From an uncultured Bacteroidales bacterium (GTDB lineage: Bacteria > Bacteroidota > Bacteroidia > Bacteroidales > UBA932): a DNA stretch of 64,000 nucleotides. Positions 51,917-61,665 of this stretch are shown here, in pieces; the stretch's first letter is position 1; every line of letters starts with the position of its first letter. The stretch lies in NCBI GenBank assembly GCA_900316955.1, contig ONEX01000010.1, positions 1 through 64,000 of the forward strand, given 5' to 3'. The notes beneath the pieces were generated by a model that searched no databases, was not told the DNA's origin, and was given only the letters and a program-made list of their open reading frames with translations. A program made the position numbers and the translations under genes.

Positions 51917-53965
51917 ATGAAAAAGATCGCCACCCTCCTGACGGCCCTCGCCATCGTTCCGTTCCTGTGGGCCCAAAACCCGTATCTGCCGCTCTGGGAG
52001 CACCTTCCCGACGGAGAACCCCGTGTGTTCGAAGATCCCGACCAGCCGGGAAAGTACCGCGCGTACATCATCGGCTCCCATGACCTCACCTATACTGCGT
52101 ACTGCAGCGGCGACATCCGCATGTGGTCGGCCCCGGTGGAGGACCTGAGCCAGTGGCGGGACGAGGGAATCCTCTTCTCCTGGTTCGTGGACGGCCAGTG
52201 GGACACGATGTACGCGCCGGACCTCGTGGAGGTTCGGGACCGCGTCACGGGCAAGAAGACCTACTACCTGTACCCGCATTCCCGCGGGCGCGGAAGGGTG
52301 GCCACCGTGTGCAAGTCGGACCGCCCTGACGGTCCGTTCGTCCCGGTCAATGTCACCGAGGACGGCCGCGGTGTCCTGCCCGGCTCGCTCATCGACTTCG
52401 ACCCTTCGGTCTTCATCGAGACCATCACGGACAAGAAGGACAAGGACTACGGCATCGGCTTCCGCGCCTATGTCTATTACGGGTTCCAGCACTCGACGGC
52501 CTGCGAGCTGGACCAGAATACGATGTATTCCATGCGGCCCGGCACGGAGCTCCATGACTATTTCATCCCGGCCAGCTCCCAGTACGGCCAGGTCCGCGAT
52601 CCCGAAGGGACGCAGTACCCGGCGCTGTACAAGGGCCAGAACCCGGGCGACTTCAACTTCTTCGAGGCCTCCAGCATCCGCAAGGTGGGGAACAAGTACG
52701 TGATGGTGTTCTCCGGCTACAGCGGCCCGGATTACGGCCTCTCCTCCACGAACTCCGCGCTCCGCTACGCCTTCGGCGACTCGCCGCTCGGCCCGTGGCG
52801 CTCCGGCGGCGTGCTCGTGGACTCCCGCGGCGTCGTTCCCGACGAGAACGGCGAGCATCTGACCACCTCCAACGCCGCGCACAACACGCACGGCTCCCTG
52901 CAGGAGATCAACGGCCAGTGGTATGTGTTCTATCACCGCCCGCCGCGCGGCTTCGGCAACGCCCGCCAGTCGATGGTGGCGCCCGTGAAGATCGAATGGG
53001 ACGACAAGAAGGTGGCCGACGGAGGACAGCTCAGCATCACCGGCTACGACCCGTATGCGAAGGACGAAGCCTGGACGGCTTCCGCCGCGGACGGGACGGT
53101 CTATACCGGCGCCGAGGTCACGAGCGAGGGCTTCCAGGTCTTCGGCCTGCCTCCGTACGCCTACTATTCCGCCGGTTACGCCTGCTACCTGTCCGACCAG
53201 GACTGGATGCAGGACAACCACGACGTCTGGTGCAATGACATGGACGTGGCCGGTGTCACCAACGGCGGCATCGTGGGCTTCAAGTACTTCGGTTTCGGCG
53301 GCCTGGACAAGTGGAACAAGGGGGTGAACCCGTTCGTGGGAACCAAGAAAGGCGACGGCACGCAGCTGGACCTGTACCTGACGCCCGGCCGTCACGGCGC
53401 GTTCAAGATCCATGTGATGCTGGACGGTCCGTATGCCAATGCGACCTGGAAAGGCCGCGAGATCGCGGTGGTCGAGGTCCCGGACGGCAAGCGGGGTGAA
53501 CTCCTGCACCTGACGGTACCGGTCCCGGCCGTGGAAGGCCTCGCCGGCAAGCACGCCATCTTCCTGGTGGCGGAGGGCGCCGACATCCAGCGTCCGCAGA
53601 TGGACCCGCGCTTCGCCGCTTTCGCCGCGCGGAATCCCCGCCGTCCGGACGGCCTGTTCGACCTGCACGGCATCGGCTTCTCCAAGCCCGGCGCCCCCTG
53701 CGTCCGTCCGACCGTGCCGCAGGTGAAGATCTTTGCCGATGGGAAACAGCTGGCCGTTCCTACGACGCCCGTCCGCTTCACGAACGCGAACGGCATCATG
53801 GACCAGCTCCACTATCAGGTGTACGCGCCGCTCGAGGACGGTTCCGTCCTGCAGGTGAGCGCCTCCGATCCCGACGTCCGGATTTCCACCGGACCCGTCG
53901 TGAATGGCCGCGCCACCGTCAAATGCTCCTGGAAGGGGCTGGAGAAGATCTACTGGATCAACTAA
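51917..53965 (+). CDS. Secreted GH43-like glycoside hydrolase
   Basis: This 682-residue protein has a signal peptide (MKKIATLLTALAIVPFLWAQ). The five-bladed propeller has PRVFEDPDQPGKYRAYI near the N-terminus, TMYAPDLVEV, and NFFEASSIRKVGNKYVMVFS with a candidate acid Glu. A C-terminal beta region with GFQVFGLPPYAYYSAGYA and IHVMLDGPYAN resembles a carbohydrate-binding module. The likely activity is arabinofuranosidase or xylosidase. The start at 51917 is chosen for the signal peptide. It is convergent with the CoA ligase gene. Confidence 0.82.
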   Translation: MKKIATLLTALAIVPFLWAQNPYLPLWEHLPDGEPRVFEDPDQPGKYRAYIIGSHDLTYTAYCSGDIRMWSAPVEDLSQWRDEGILFSWFVDGQWDTMYAPDLVEVRDRVTGKKTYYLYPHSRGRGRVATVCKSDRPDGPFVPVNVTEDGRGVLPGSLIDFDPSVFIETITDKKDKDYGIGFRAYVYYGFQHSTACELDQNTMYSMRPGTELHDYFIPASSQYGQVRDPEGTQYPALYKGQNPGDFNFFEASSIRKVGNKYVMVFSGYSGPDYGLSSTNSALRYAFGDSPLGPWRSGGVLVDSRGVVPDENGEHLTTSNAAHNTHGSLQEINGQWYVFYHRPPRGFGNARQSMVAPVKIEWDDKKVADGGQLSITGYDPYAKDEAWTASAADGTVYTGAEVTSEGFQVFGLPPYAYYSAGYACYLSDQDWMQDNHDVWCNDMDVAGVTNGGIVGFKYFGFGGLDKWNKGVNPFVGTKKGDGTQLDLYLTPGRHGAFKIHVMLDGPYANATWKGREIAVVEVPDGKRGELLHLTVPVPAVEGLAGKHAIFLVAEGADIQRPQMDPRFAAFAARNPRRPDGLFDLHGIGFSKPGAPCVRPTVPQVKIFADGKQLAVPTTPVRFTNANGIMDQLHYQVYAPLEDGSVLQVSASDPDVRISTGPVVNGRATVKCSWKGLEKIYWIN

Positions 53966-53982
53966 GTTCCTGATTCGAAATA

Positions 53983-55605
53983 CTACACCGCTTGCAGCAG
54001 GCCTTTCGCGAGGTCTGCTGCCGCGTTTTCACGCGCTTCCACGTGGCGTTTCTTGCCGGTGGCCGTGTAGGGGACGGCGTCCACGAAGCGGTAATAGCGG
54101 GGCCGCTTGAAGTTGGCGATATAGGGGCTCTCCTTGCAGAAATCGTCCAGTTCGGAGACGGTCAGGGCGCCGTCCTTCGGGACGATGTAGGCCGTCACGA
54201 GCTGGCCCCGGACCTTGTCGGGAACGGAGGTGACGACGCAGTCCTTGACTTTCGGATTCATCGCGAGGACGGCTTCCACCTCGGTGGGATAGATGTTCTC
54301 GCCGGAGGAGATGATCATGTCGTCGCGGCGGCCGACGATGGTGATGAAACCCTTCCCGTCCCAGGTCGCCAGGTCGTTGGTGTAGAGGAATCCCTTGTAA
54401 TACTTGCGCTCCGTCTCGGATTCGTTGTCGTAGTAGAGATAGGGCGACTTGGCGGGGGAGGAGAGGATGACCTCGCCGATTTCGAGGCCGTCCTGGGCGG
54501 CCAGGTCGTCGGGTTCGGTGCGGCGGCCGTCGTGGAGGCGGACCACGCGCACGTCGTCATCGACACAGGAAGCCCCGGCGGAACCGGCGCCTTCCGGCAG
54601 GTCGAAGGGGCGGAGGAAGGTGTTCCAGAAGGTTTCCGTGGTGCCGTAGCCGTTGAAGATGTTCGGGGTGAGCACGCGCTGGTAGCGGATGCAGGCCGCT
54701 TTCTCCAGGGGACTGCCCATGGTGACGATTCCCTTGAGGGAGGAGATGTCATGGGCGGATTCCTCCTGTTCGTCGGCGAGGCTGCCGAGGACGGTGGGAA
54801 CACCCACGAGGAAGGTGATTCCGTACCGGGTGACGTACTCGAGCGCCGTCTTCGCGTCGAACTTCGGGAGGACCACGATGGCCGCGCCGGCGTAGAAGGC
54901 CGGGCAGGGACCCGCGCAGTGCAGGCCGCCGCGGTGGAACCAGGGCGTCGTGTTCATCGTCACGTCCCGGTAGCTCATCGGGAAATGGATCATCACGTCG
55001 TGCGCGGAGAGGACCTCGTTGATGCTCGTGAGCGGGATGGCCTTGGGATGGCCGGTGGTGCCGGACGTATAGAGGCGGGCCGTCTCGTCATAGATGTTGT
55101 GGACTATGTCCGGCTCGGCCTCCGACGCGCCTTCGATGAAGGTTGAATAGGAAGAGGCGCCCCAGGGAGTGCCGTCCCCGATGGCCAGGAGGATGTCCGG
55201 CCGATGGTGGGCCAGGCCGAGGGCTTGCTCGACGGTTTCCCGGCAGGGGGCGCAGAACAGCAGCGCCTTCGGACGGGAGTCGTCGATGCTCCAGGCCAGT
55301 TCGCCCGGGCTGAAGCGGAAGCTGACGGGGCAGCAGATGGCGCCCGTCTTGTGGGCGGCGACATAGCCGATGGCGAACTCCGGGCAGTTGCCCAGCTGCA
55401 TCATCAAGACGTCCCCCTTCCGGAGGCCGGCGTCCATCAGGGCGTTCGCGAAGCGGTTGCATTCGCGGTCCAGTTCCCGGTAAGTCCAGCTCCGGCCGTC
55501 GGCGGGCGAGATCATCGCCGGGCGGTTCCCGTATCGCCGCACGTTCCGCATGAAGCCTTCGATCCAAGTATAGCGCGATTCGAATATCTGTCTGAAGTTG
55601 TCCAT
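53983..55605 (-). CDS. AMP-forming acyl-CoA ligase
   Basis: This 540-residue adenylate-forming enzyme has the P-loop-like LYTSGTTGHPKA, GYGTTETFWN, TNDLATWDGKGFITIVGRRD, the hinge and SSGENIYPTEVE. The C-terminal lysine motif is TATGKKRHVE. It would activate a carboxylic acid as AMP ester and CoA thioester. The substrate is unknown; hydroxycinnamates freed by the nearby feruloyl-type esterases are one possibility. It is divergent from an AraC regulator. Confidence 0.87.
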   Translation of the reverse strand: MDNFRQIFESRYTWIEGFMRNVRRYGNRPAMISPADGRSWTYRELDRECNRFANALMDAGLRKGDVLMMQLGNCPEFAIGYVAAHKTGAICCPVSFRFSPGELAWSIDDSRPKALLFCAPCRETVEQALGLAHHRPDILLAIGDGTPWGASSYSTFIEGASEAEPDIVHNIYDETARLYTSGTTGHPKAIPLTSINEVLSAHDVMIHFPMSYRDVTMNTTPWFHRGGLHCAGPCPAFYAGAAIVVLPKFDAKTALEYVTRYGITFLVGVPTVLGSLADEQEESAHDISSLKGIVTMGSPLEKAACIRYQRVLTPNIFNGYGTTETFWNTFLRPFDLPEGAGSAGASCVDDDVRVVRLHDGRRTEPDDLAAQDGLEIGEVILSSPAKSPYLYYDNESETERKYYKGFLYTNDLATWDGKGFITIVGRRDDMIISSGENIYPTEVEAVLAMNPKVKDCVVTSVPDKVRGQLVTAYIVPKDGALTVSELDDFCKESPYIANFKRPRYYRFVDAVPYTATGKKRHVEARENAAADLAKGLLQAV

Positions 55606-55757
55606 TTTTCCGTTTTTTTACTGGCAGAACAAAATTAGGAAATGGGTGGATTTTGGGCAAATTATGGCAGAAAAAGGGTTGTTCTTGTGGGAAATATGGA
55701 AATGTATTTGTAACTTTGCGAAAACGCTGTGGGAAAAATAAACATTTTTGTGGCCTT

Positions 55758-56693
55758 ATGGAACATCCGCTGGACAAAACTCTGCACCTGGACATGGTGC
55801 CCCGGACCTCGAAGACCTTGTACGTGAAGGACGAATTCGTCATTTCCGACAACCTCTCCATCCGGGTCCCGCCGGGCATCGCCGCCCTCCTGGAGAAGGG
55901 GAGGCCTACGCGCACCCTGCGCCCGAACTGGCTGGAGTTTCCCTACCGGATCGGTTTCAACGCGATCCTGTTCGTGGAAACGGGCGTGGTGGACTGCATC
56001 CTCAACACGGAAACGTTCCGCATCACGAACCGGTCCGTCCTGCTGATTCCCTCGGCGACGCTCCTGCGGGACCTGAACTGGCAGGCGGGAACCCGCTACA
56101 TCCTGTTCGGCTACAACGACGGGAAGCTCTTCTCCGCCATGACCTCCCGCTCCGCGAAGATCCTCAAGGCGTCGATGATCGCTCCCTTCGTCCTGACCAT
56201 GGACCGGGAGCGGATGGACCGCTACATGCATCTGATCAAGGTCCTCATCCACGTGGCGAGCGGCGGTCCGGACTATGATTTCCAGGACGACATCATCAGC
56301 GGCGCCGCCCAGATGTTCAGCGGCGGCCTGGCGCGGCTCGTCGTGGAAAGGACGGACCGGCGGACCCGGGTTCCCCGCGAGATGACCGTCACGCAGGATT
56401 TCATCCGGCTCGTCCAGGCCCGCTGCCTGGAGCACCGCGACCTGGACTACTATGCCCGGGAGCTCTGCATCACCCCGAAATACCTCTCCCGCATCGTCAG
56501 CAAGGTCGCCGGGAAGAAAGCGCTCCTGGTGATCCAGGAGAATGTCATCGCCGAGGCGGAGGCCCTCCTCAAGGAAGGAAAATACAACATCCAGCAGGTC
56601 AGCGACCTCCTGCATTTCCCGTCTCCCTCCTATTTCTGCCGCTATTTCCGGAAGGCCACCGGCCAGACCCCCCGGGCGTACATGCTGGGGTAG
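55758..56693 (+). CDS. AraC-family transcriptional regulator
   Basis: This 311-residue protein has an N-terminal cupin-like sensing part (about 25-180) and a C-terminal double HTH (about 215-311): LDYYARELCITPKYLSRIVS and IQQVSDLLHFPSPSYFCRYF, then TGQTPRAYM. The ATG at 55758 is chosen; TAACTTTG at 55711-55718 is a likely -7 element. It probably controls the divergent CoA ligase gene and/or the GH94-GH28 operon 58 bp downstream. Confidence 0.88.
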   Translation: MEHPLDKTLHLDMVPRTSKTLYVKDEFVISDNLSIRVPPGIAALLEKGRPTRTLRPNWLEFPYRIGFNAILFVETGVVDCILNTETFRITNRSVLLIPSATLLRDLNWQAGTRYILFGYNDGKLFSAMTSRSAKILKASMIAPFVLTMDRERMDRYMHLIKVLIHVASGGPDYDFQDDIISGAAQMFSGGLARLVVERTDRRTRVPREMTVTQDFIRLVQARCLEHRDLDYYARELCITPKYLSRIVSKVAGKKALLVIQENVIAEAEALLKEGKYNIQQVSDLLHFPSPSYFCRYFRKATGQTPRAYMLG

Positions 56694-56698
56694 CGCGT

Positions 56699-56729
56699 TT
56701 TGAAAGCTGGCGGGAAAACCGTATCTTTG
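56699..56729 (+). promoter_or_regulatory. Promoter of the GH94-GH28 operon
   Basis: TTTG (56699-56702), 19 nt, then TATCTTTG (56722-56729) match the consensus, 22 bp upstream of the GH94 start. It lies just after the AraC gene. Confidence 0.7.
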
Positions 56730-56751
56730 AATAATCTATTGTCAGCCAACG

Positions 56752-59217
56752 ATGAAAAGTTTCGGACATTTCGACGACGCGCACCGCGAATACGTCATCA
56801 CGGATCCCGCCACCCCGTGGCCGTGGATCAACTACATGGGCACGGAGGATTTCTTCTCCCTGATTTCCAACACCGCCGGCGGCTACTGCTTCTGCAAGGA
56901 CGCCAAGTTCCGCCGGATCCTGCGGTACCGTTACAACGGGGTGCCGATGGACGACGGCGGGCGCTATTATTATATCAAGGACGGCGACACCGTCTGGAAT
57001 CCGGGCTGGAAGCCCTGCAAGACGCCGCTGGACTTCTATGAGTGCCGCCACGGCATGGGCTATACCCGTGTGACGGGGGAGAAGGACGGCCTGAAGGCCG
57101 ATGTCCTTTTCTTCGTGCCCATCGGCCACCGCTGCGAGGTGCACCGGGTGAAGCTCACGAACACGGGCGCGGTGAAGAAGACCTTCCAGCTCTATTCCTT
57201 CGTGGAATGGTGCCTCTGGAACGCCTCGACGGACATGGAGAACTTCCAGCGGAACCTGTCCACGGGCCAGGTGGAGATCGAGGGGAACGTCCTGTACCAC
57301 AAGACCGAATACCGCGAGCGCCGCGACCATTACGCCTTCTTCGGCGTGAATCGCGCATTCGACGGCTTCGACACGGACCGCGAGACCTTCATCGGCATGT
57401 ACAACGGGTTCAACGCACCGCAGCAGGTGCTCGCCGGGACTTCCGGGAACTCCGTGGCCCATGGCTGGAGCCCCGTCGCCTCGCACCGCTTCGACCTGAC
57501 GCTCGAGCCTGGCGCCTCGGAGGAGCTCATCTTCGTCCTGGGGTATGTGGAGAATGCGCCGGAGGAGAAATTTGAGATTCCGGGTCAAGCCCGGAATGAG
57601 GGGGAGGGTCAAGCCGGGCATGACGCCGTCGTCATGGCCGACCCCAATCGGCCATCTCAGGTAATCAACAAGGCGAAGGCGCGGGCGATGATGGACGCGT
57701 TCGCGACCGGGGCGCAGGTCGATGCGGCCTTCGCGCGGCTGCGGGCGTTCTGGGACGATCTCCTGGACCGCTTCATCGTGGAATCCGAGGTCCCGGAGCT
57801 GGACCGGACCGTGAATGTCTGGAACCAGTACCAGTGCATGATCACCTTCTTCTTCAGCCGGAGCGCCAGCTATTTCGAGAGCGGCATCGGCCGGGGCATG
57901 GGCTTCCGCGACTCCAACCAGGACCTCGCGGGCATCGTCCACCTCATCCCGGACCGCGCCCGGCAGCGCATCATCGACATCGCCTCCACGCAGTTCCCGG
58001 ACGGCGGCTGCTACCACCAGTACCAGCCTCTTACCAAGCGCGGGAACAACGACATCGGCGGCGGCTTTAACGACGATCCGCTGTGGCTCATCTTCGGCAC
58101 CGTCGCCTATATCCGCGAGACGGGGGATTTCGGCATCCTACAGGAGCCGGTTCCTTTCGACAACCAGCCCGGAACCGAGGTCTCCCTGCTGGAACACCTG
58201 AAAATCAGCTTCCGGCACGTGACCGACAACCTGGGCCCCCACGGGCTCCCGCTCATCGGCCGGGCCGACTGGAACGACTGCCTGAACCTGAACTGCTTCT
58301 CCGACAACCCCGACGAATCCTTCCAGACCACCGAGAACAAGACCGAAGGCTCAAAGGCGGAATCCCTGATGATCGCCGGCCTGTTCGTTGCCGAGGGACG
58401 CGATTTCGCGGAACTCCTCTCGCATCCTTCCGTGGCCGAGGATCCCGAGTATGTGCTGGGCGTCAAGGAGGCCGTGGCCGCCATGGAAGAGGCCGTGAAG
58501 AAGTACGGCTGGGACGGCGAGTGGTTCCTCCGCGCCTACGATTATTACGGCCGGAAGATCGGCTCCAAGGAATGCGAGGAGGGAAAGGTCTTCATCGAAA
58601 GCCAGGGCTGGTGCACCATGGCCCGGATCGGGGCCGACGAAGGGCTCTGTGACAAGGCTTTGGACTCCGCCGTCAAGTATCTGGAATGCGAGCACGGCCT
58701 GGTCCTGAACAACCCCGCCTACACGAAGTACTATATCGACTACGGCGAGATCAGCTCCTACCCGCAGGGTTACAAGGAGAACGCCGGCATCTTCTGCCAC
58801 AACAACCCCTGGGTGATCATCGGCGAGGCCATGGCCGGCCGCGCGGAGGACGCCTGGCGGCACTATCGGAAGATTACGCCGGCCTTCTGCCAGGACCAGG
58901 GGCTGCGTAAGGTGGAGCCCTATGTCTTCTGCCAGATGGTCGCCGGCAAGGACGCTGCCCGGCCCGGCGAAGGCAAGAACAGCTGGCTCACCGGCACGGC
59001 CGCCTGGACCTGGAAGGCCGTGAGCGAGGCCCTGCTGGGCATCAAGCCGCAGTTTGACGGCCTCCTCGTCGAGCCTTGCATCCCCATCGGCACCTACCGT
59101 GTCCACCGCCGCTTCCGCGACGCCGAATACGACCTCATTATCCGCAACGCGGGGAAGGGAGGGAAGGTATTCATCCCTTACAAGCCCGGAAAGCAGACGC
59201 TGGAAGTGGAGGTGTAA
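56752..59217 (+). CDS. GH94 cellobiose-phosphorylase-like enzyme
   Basis: This 821-residue cytoplasmic enzyme has GH94 motifs: [48 protein letters not shown] and [14 protein letters not shown] with the catalytic Asp, plus [12 protein letters not shown]. It would phosphorolyse cellobiose or a related disaccharide to a sugar-1-phosphate, saving ATP. Residues 276-292 ([16 protein letters not shown]) come from a REP-like insertion between the N-terminal beta domain and the barrel. GH28 follows 4 bp later in the same operon. Confidence 0.92.
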   Translation: MKSFGHFDDAHREYVITDPATPWPWINYMGTEDFFSLISNTAGGYCFCKDAKFRRILRYRYNGVPMDDGGRYYYIKDGDTVWNPGWKPCKTPLDFYECRHGMGYTRVTGEKDGLKADVLFFVPIGHRCEVHRVKLTNTGAVKKTFQLYSFVEWCLWNASTDMENFQRNLSTGQVEIEGNVLYHKTEYRERRDHYAFFGVNRAFDGFDTDRETFIGMYNGFNAPQQVLAGTSGNSVAHGWSPVASHRFDLTLEPGASEELIFVLGYVENAPEEKFEIPGQARNEGEGQAGHDAVVMADPNRPSQVINKAKARAMMDAFATGAQVDAAFARLRAFWDDLLDRFIVESEVPELDRTVNVWNQYQCMITFFFSRSASYFESGIGRGMGFRDSNQDLAGIVHLIPDRARQRIIDIASTQFPDGGCYHQYQPLTKRGNNDIGGGFNDDPLWLIFGTVAYIRETGDFGILQEPVPFDNQPGTEVSLLEHLKISFRHVTDNLGPHGLPLIGRADWNDCLNLNCFSDNPDESFQTTENKTEGSKAESLMIAGLFVAEGRDFAELLSHPSVAEDPEYVLGVKEAVAAMEEAVKKYGWDGEWFLRAYDYYGRKIGSKECEEGKVFIESQGWCTMARIGADEGLCDKALDSAVKYLECEHGLVLNNPAYTKYYIDYGEISSYPQGYKENAGIFCHNNPWVIIGEAMAGRAEDAWRHYRKITPAFCQDQGLRKVEPYVFCQMVAGKDAARPGEGKNSWLTGTAAWTWKAVSEALLGIKPQFDGLLVEPCIPIGTYRVHRRFRDAEYDLIIRNAGKGGKVFIPYKPGKQTLEVEV
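57577..57624. repeat. REP-like palindrome inserted in frame in the GH94 gene
   Basis: ATTCCGGG, loop TCAAG, CCCGGAAT (57577-57597) is the same palindrome as at 24070-24090, in reverse orientation, followed by a partial second copy (GGGTCAAGCCGGGCATGAC). The reading frame remains open and the insertion falls in an inter-domain stretch. Confidence 0.85.
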
Positions 59218-59221
59218 GCCT

Positions 59222-60637
59222 ATGCGCCTGACAAGAATCATCCTGGCCCTTTTCGCCATCCTTTCCGGAAGCATCCTCTCCGCCCAGGACCGGATTGTCG
59301 TGACCGCGCCGGAAGCGCCCTTCCCGTTCGAGCCCCTGGAGATGTTCGTCTTTCCGCAGAAAGACTTCCCTATTACGAAATACGGGGCGAAACCGGGCGA
59401 TGTGAAAGCCAATACGGCGGCGTTCGCCAAGGCGATGGCGGCATGCAACAAGGCCGGCGGCGGCCGTGTGGTCGTCCCGGCCGGCGAATGGCTCACCGGC
59501 CCCATCCATTTCAAGAGCAACTGCAACCTGTATCTGGGCGAGGGGGCGAAGGTCGTGTTCGAGGATGACCTGAGCCTTTACTATCCCGCCGTCCAGGCTT
59601 CCTGGGAAGGGGCGGAATGCATGAACGTATCCCCGCTCGTCTATGCCTTCGAATGCGAGAACATCGCCATTTCCGGCCCCGGGATGCTGGCCCCGAAGAT
59701 GGATTTCTGGCGGACATGGTTCGCCCGTCCGGATTCGCATATCCAGGCGACGAGGCAACTCTATGCAATGTGCTCCACGCAGGTTCCCGTGGAGGACCGC
59801 CACATGGAGCGCGAAGGCGTGCAGATGCGTCCGCACCTGATCCACTTCAACCGCTGCACGAACATCCAGCTGGATGGTTTCAAGATCCGGGAGAGCCCGT
59901 TCTGGACCATCCATACCTTCATGTGCAAGGATGTCTGGGCCCATCACCTGGATGTCTATGCCCATGGACACAACAACGACGGCATCGACCTGGAGATGAC
60001 CCAGCATGCGATCGTGGAGGACTGCACCTTCGACCAGGGCGACGACGCCGTGGTAATCAAGGCCGGCCGGAACCAAGACGGCTGGGCGCTGGACATGCCC
60101 ACGCAGGACGTGGTCGTGCGCCGCTGCGAGGTGGTGCAGGGCCACTGCCTCCTGGGAATCGGCAGCGAGATGTCCGGCGGCGTCCGCAGGGTGTACATGC
60201 ACGACTGCCATTCCGGCGACCAGGTCTATCGGCTGTTCTACATCAAGACGAACCACCGCCGGGGTGGCTTCATCGAGGACGTGACCGTGGAAAATGTGTC
60301 TGCGACCAAGATGCTGCGGGTGTTCGAGATCGACACGGACGTCCTGTACCAGTGGCGCGACATCGTTCCCACGTTCGAGACCCGCATCACCCGGATCCGG
60401 AACATCTCCATCCTGCACGCGGAAGCGGAGCAGTCCGAGGCGGTGTACGAACTCCGGGGCGACGCCCGCGACCCCATCGACGGCATTCGGATCGAGGACA
60501 TCCATGTGAAGCGGCTGACTAAGTTCGACAACAACGCCGAATATGTCCGGAACCTGCAGGTCCGGAATATTCAGGTCGATGCCGTCGGGGAAGGGGAAGG
60601 GACCTCTATCCTGTCCGGTTTCGCACCAGGAAGATAG
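59222..60637 (+). CDS. Secreted GH28 polygalacturonase-like enzyme
   Basis: This 471-residue protein has a signal peptide (MRLTRIILALFAILSGSILS). The parallel beta-helix carries GH28 motifs: NNDGIDLE, CTFDQGDDAVVIKAG with the catalytic Asp pair, and GHCLLGIGSEMSGGV in place of the usual GHGxSIGS. It would cut galacturonic-acid-containing pectin or oligomers. The ATG at 59222 is chosen for the signal peptide and its 4-bp distance from GH94. Confidence 0.88.
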   Translation: MRLTRIILALFAILSGSILSAQDRIVVTAPEAPFPFEPLEMFVFPQKDFPITKYGAKPGDVKANTAAFAKAMAACNKAGGGRVVVPAGEWLTGPIHFKSNCNLYLGEGAKVVFEDDLSLYYPAVQASWEGAECMNVSPLVYAFECENIAISGPGMLAPKMDFWRTWFARPDSHIQATRQLYAMCSTQVPVEDRHMEREGVQMRPHLIHFNRCTNIQLDGFKIRESPFWTIHTFMCKDVWAHHLDVYAHGHNNDGIDLEMTQHAIVEDCTFDQGDDAVVIKAGRNQDGWALDMPTQDVVVRRCEVVQGHCLLGIGSEMSGGVRRVYMHDCHSGDQVYRLFYIKTNHRRGGFIEDVTVENVSATKMLRVFEIDTDVLYQWRDIVPTFETRITRIRNISILHAEAEQSEAVYELRGDARDPIDGIRIEDIHVKRLTKFDNNAEYVRNLQVRNIQVDAVGEGEGTSILSGFAPGR

Positions 60638-60645
60638 ACGGTCGA

Positions 60646-60765
60646 CTAGAGCACCCGGTGAATGACCGAGGGACCCACGGAAACCGCATCGGCCCCGAGG
60701 GCCATGCATTTGTAGGCGTCGAAGCCGCTGGTGATGCCTGCGCCAGCAACGCGGTTGACCCGCAC
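60646..60765 (-). pseudogene. C-terminal fragment of an FMN-barrel (glutamate-synthase-like) enzyme
   Basis: The minus strand encodes NRVAGAGITSGFDAYKCMAL, GADAVSVGPSVIHRVL and a stop. This is the phosphate-binding end of an FMN-dependent TIM barrel such as the glutamate synthase or hydroxy-acid oxidase family. Only about 40 codons remain; upstream of it the sequence becomes AT-rich at the HigBA module. The parent gene was probably cut when that module arrived. Confidence 0.55.
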
Positions 60766-60823
60766 CAAAAATGAGGTGGGACCTGCGCCACGGCGCTGTG
60801 AATTCAAGATATTTACAGAAATA

Positions 60824-60867
60824 TTATCATAATAATTATGATAATTAAAGAATAATTCGTATATTTG
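60824..60867 (+). promoter_or_regulatory. Promoter and palindromic operator of higBA
   Basis: TTATCATAAT, central A, ATTATGATAA (60824-60844) is a perfect palindrome that overlaps the expected -33 region. TATATTTG at 60860-60867 is the -7 element, 20 bp before the higB start. This layout suits autorepression by the antitoxin. Confidence 0.7.
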
Positions 60868-60887
60868 TCCATGAACTGAACGGAGAA

Positions 60888-61208
60888 ATGGACGTATATA
60901 TGGACGATGACCTGTTTGAACTGTATTCGACGGGGAAGAACAGGAAATACAAGGAGGTTGCACGGAATCCTGAACTGAGAAGTGGTTTCTCCCGTGCGGT
61001 CCGTACCATGATGTCTGTCGATTCAGTCAATCAACTGAGTTCCTTCAGTTTCTTGCATTACGAGCATCTGAAGCATCAGTTGGCAGGTTTGTCATCTGTC
61101 CGACTCTCAAATCGGTATGTGCACAGACTGATCTTTGAGGAGATTGATGGCGGGGTTGTAATTAGACTGATAGAAATAAACAATACACATTATGGAAACA
61201 AGAAATGA
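60888..61208 (+). CDS. higB: HigB-like toxin (RelE/ParE superfamily)
   Basis: This 106-residue protein has the small RelE/HigB fold pattern: YSTGKNRKYKEVARNPELRS, a helix, LSSFSFLHYEHLKHQLAGLS, then the strand-rich SVRLSNRYVHRLIFEE and VVIRLIEINNTHYG, typical of ribosome-dependent mRNA interferases. The gene order toxin-then-antitoxin and the 17-bp overlap with higA are as in HigBA systems. Confidence 0.8.
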   Translation: MDVYMDDDLFELYSTGKNRKYKEVARNPELRSGFSRAVRTMMSVDSVNQLSSFSFLHYEHLKHQLAGLSSVRLSNRYVHRLIFEEIDGGVVIRLIEINNTHYGNKK

Positions 61209-61665
61209 AACTTGGCACCGGGCAAACGATGTCCCTTCGGCTTTTCCTGTACATCCGGGAGAAATCCTGGGAAGGGAGTTGAAGGAACGCGGGATCAGCC
61301 AGAAACAGTTTGCCGGGCTCATCGGGATGCAGCCTTCGCATTTGAGTGCGTTGATTCATGGGATGCGTTCCTTTACACCGGCAGTGGCTGAGAAAATCGC
61401 ATCCGGCCTGACCGGCATTTCTGCCGATTATTGGACGCGGATGCAAAGCAGTTACAACCGGGACAACCAGAGAAAGAGGGGGAACACTTCTCACCTGGTT
61501 ACCGGATATGGGAGCGTCCAGGAAGCGCCTGCTTGGGTACTGAACGATCCCGGACGATTCAATGGGGACCAGTGTCACTATGCTTTGTCCATCCCGACTG
61601 GTGACAAGGTCCTATTTGAGCAAATGGCGGCCCGTTTGGGCTGGACGCTGGAGAAAATTGACTAG
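61192..61665 (+). CDS. higA: HigA-like XRE antitoxin
   Basis: This 157-residue protein has the VHPGEILGRELKERGISQKQ motif and an XRE helix-turn-helix (FAGLIGMQPSHLSALIHGMR) typical of HigA, followed by ALTGISADYWTRMQ-like helices. It would neutralise HigB and bind the upstream palindrome. Its stop overlaps the convergent SGNH hydrolase gene by 4 bp. Confidence 0.88.
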   Translation: METRNETWHRANDVPSAFPVHPGEILGRELKERGISQKQFAGLIGMQPSHLSALIHGMRSFTPAVAEKIASGLTGISADYWTRMQSSYNRDNQRKRGNTSHLVTGYGSVQEAPAWVLNDPGRFNGDQCHYALSIPTGDKVLFEQMAARLGWTLEKID

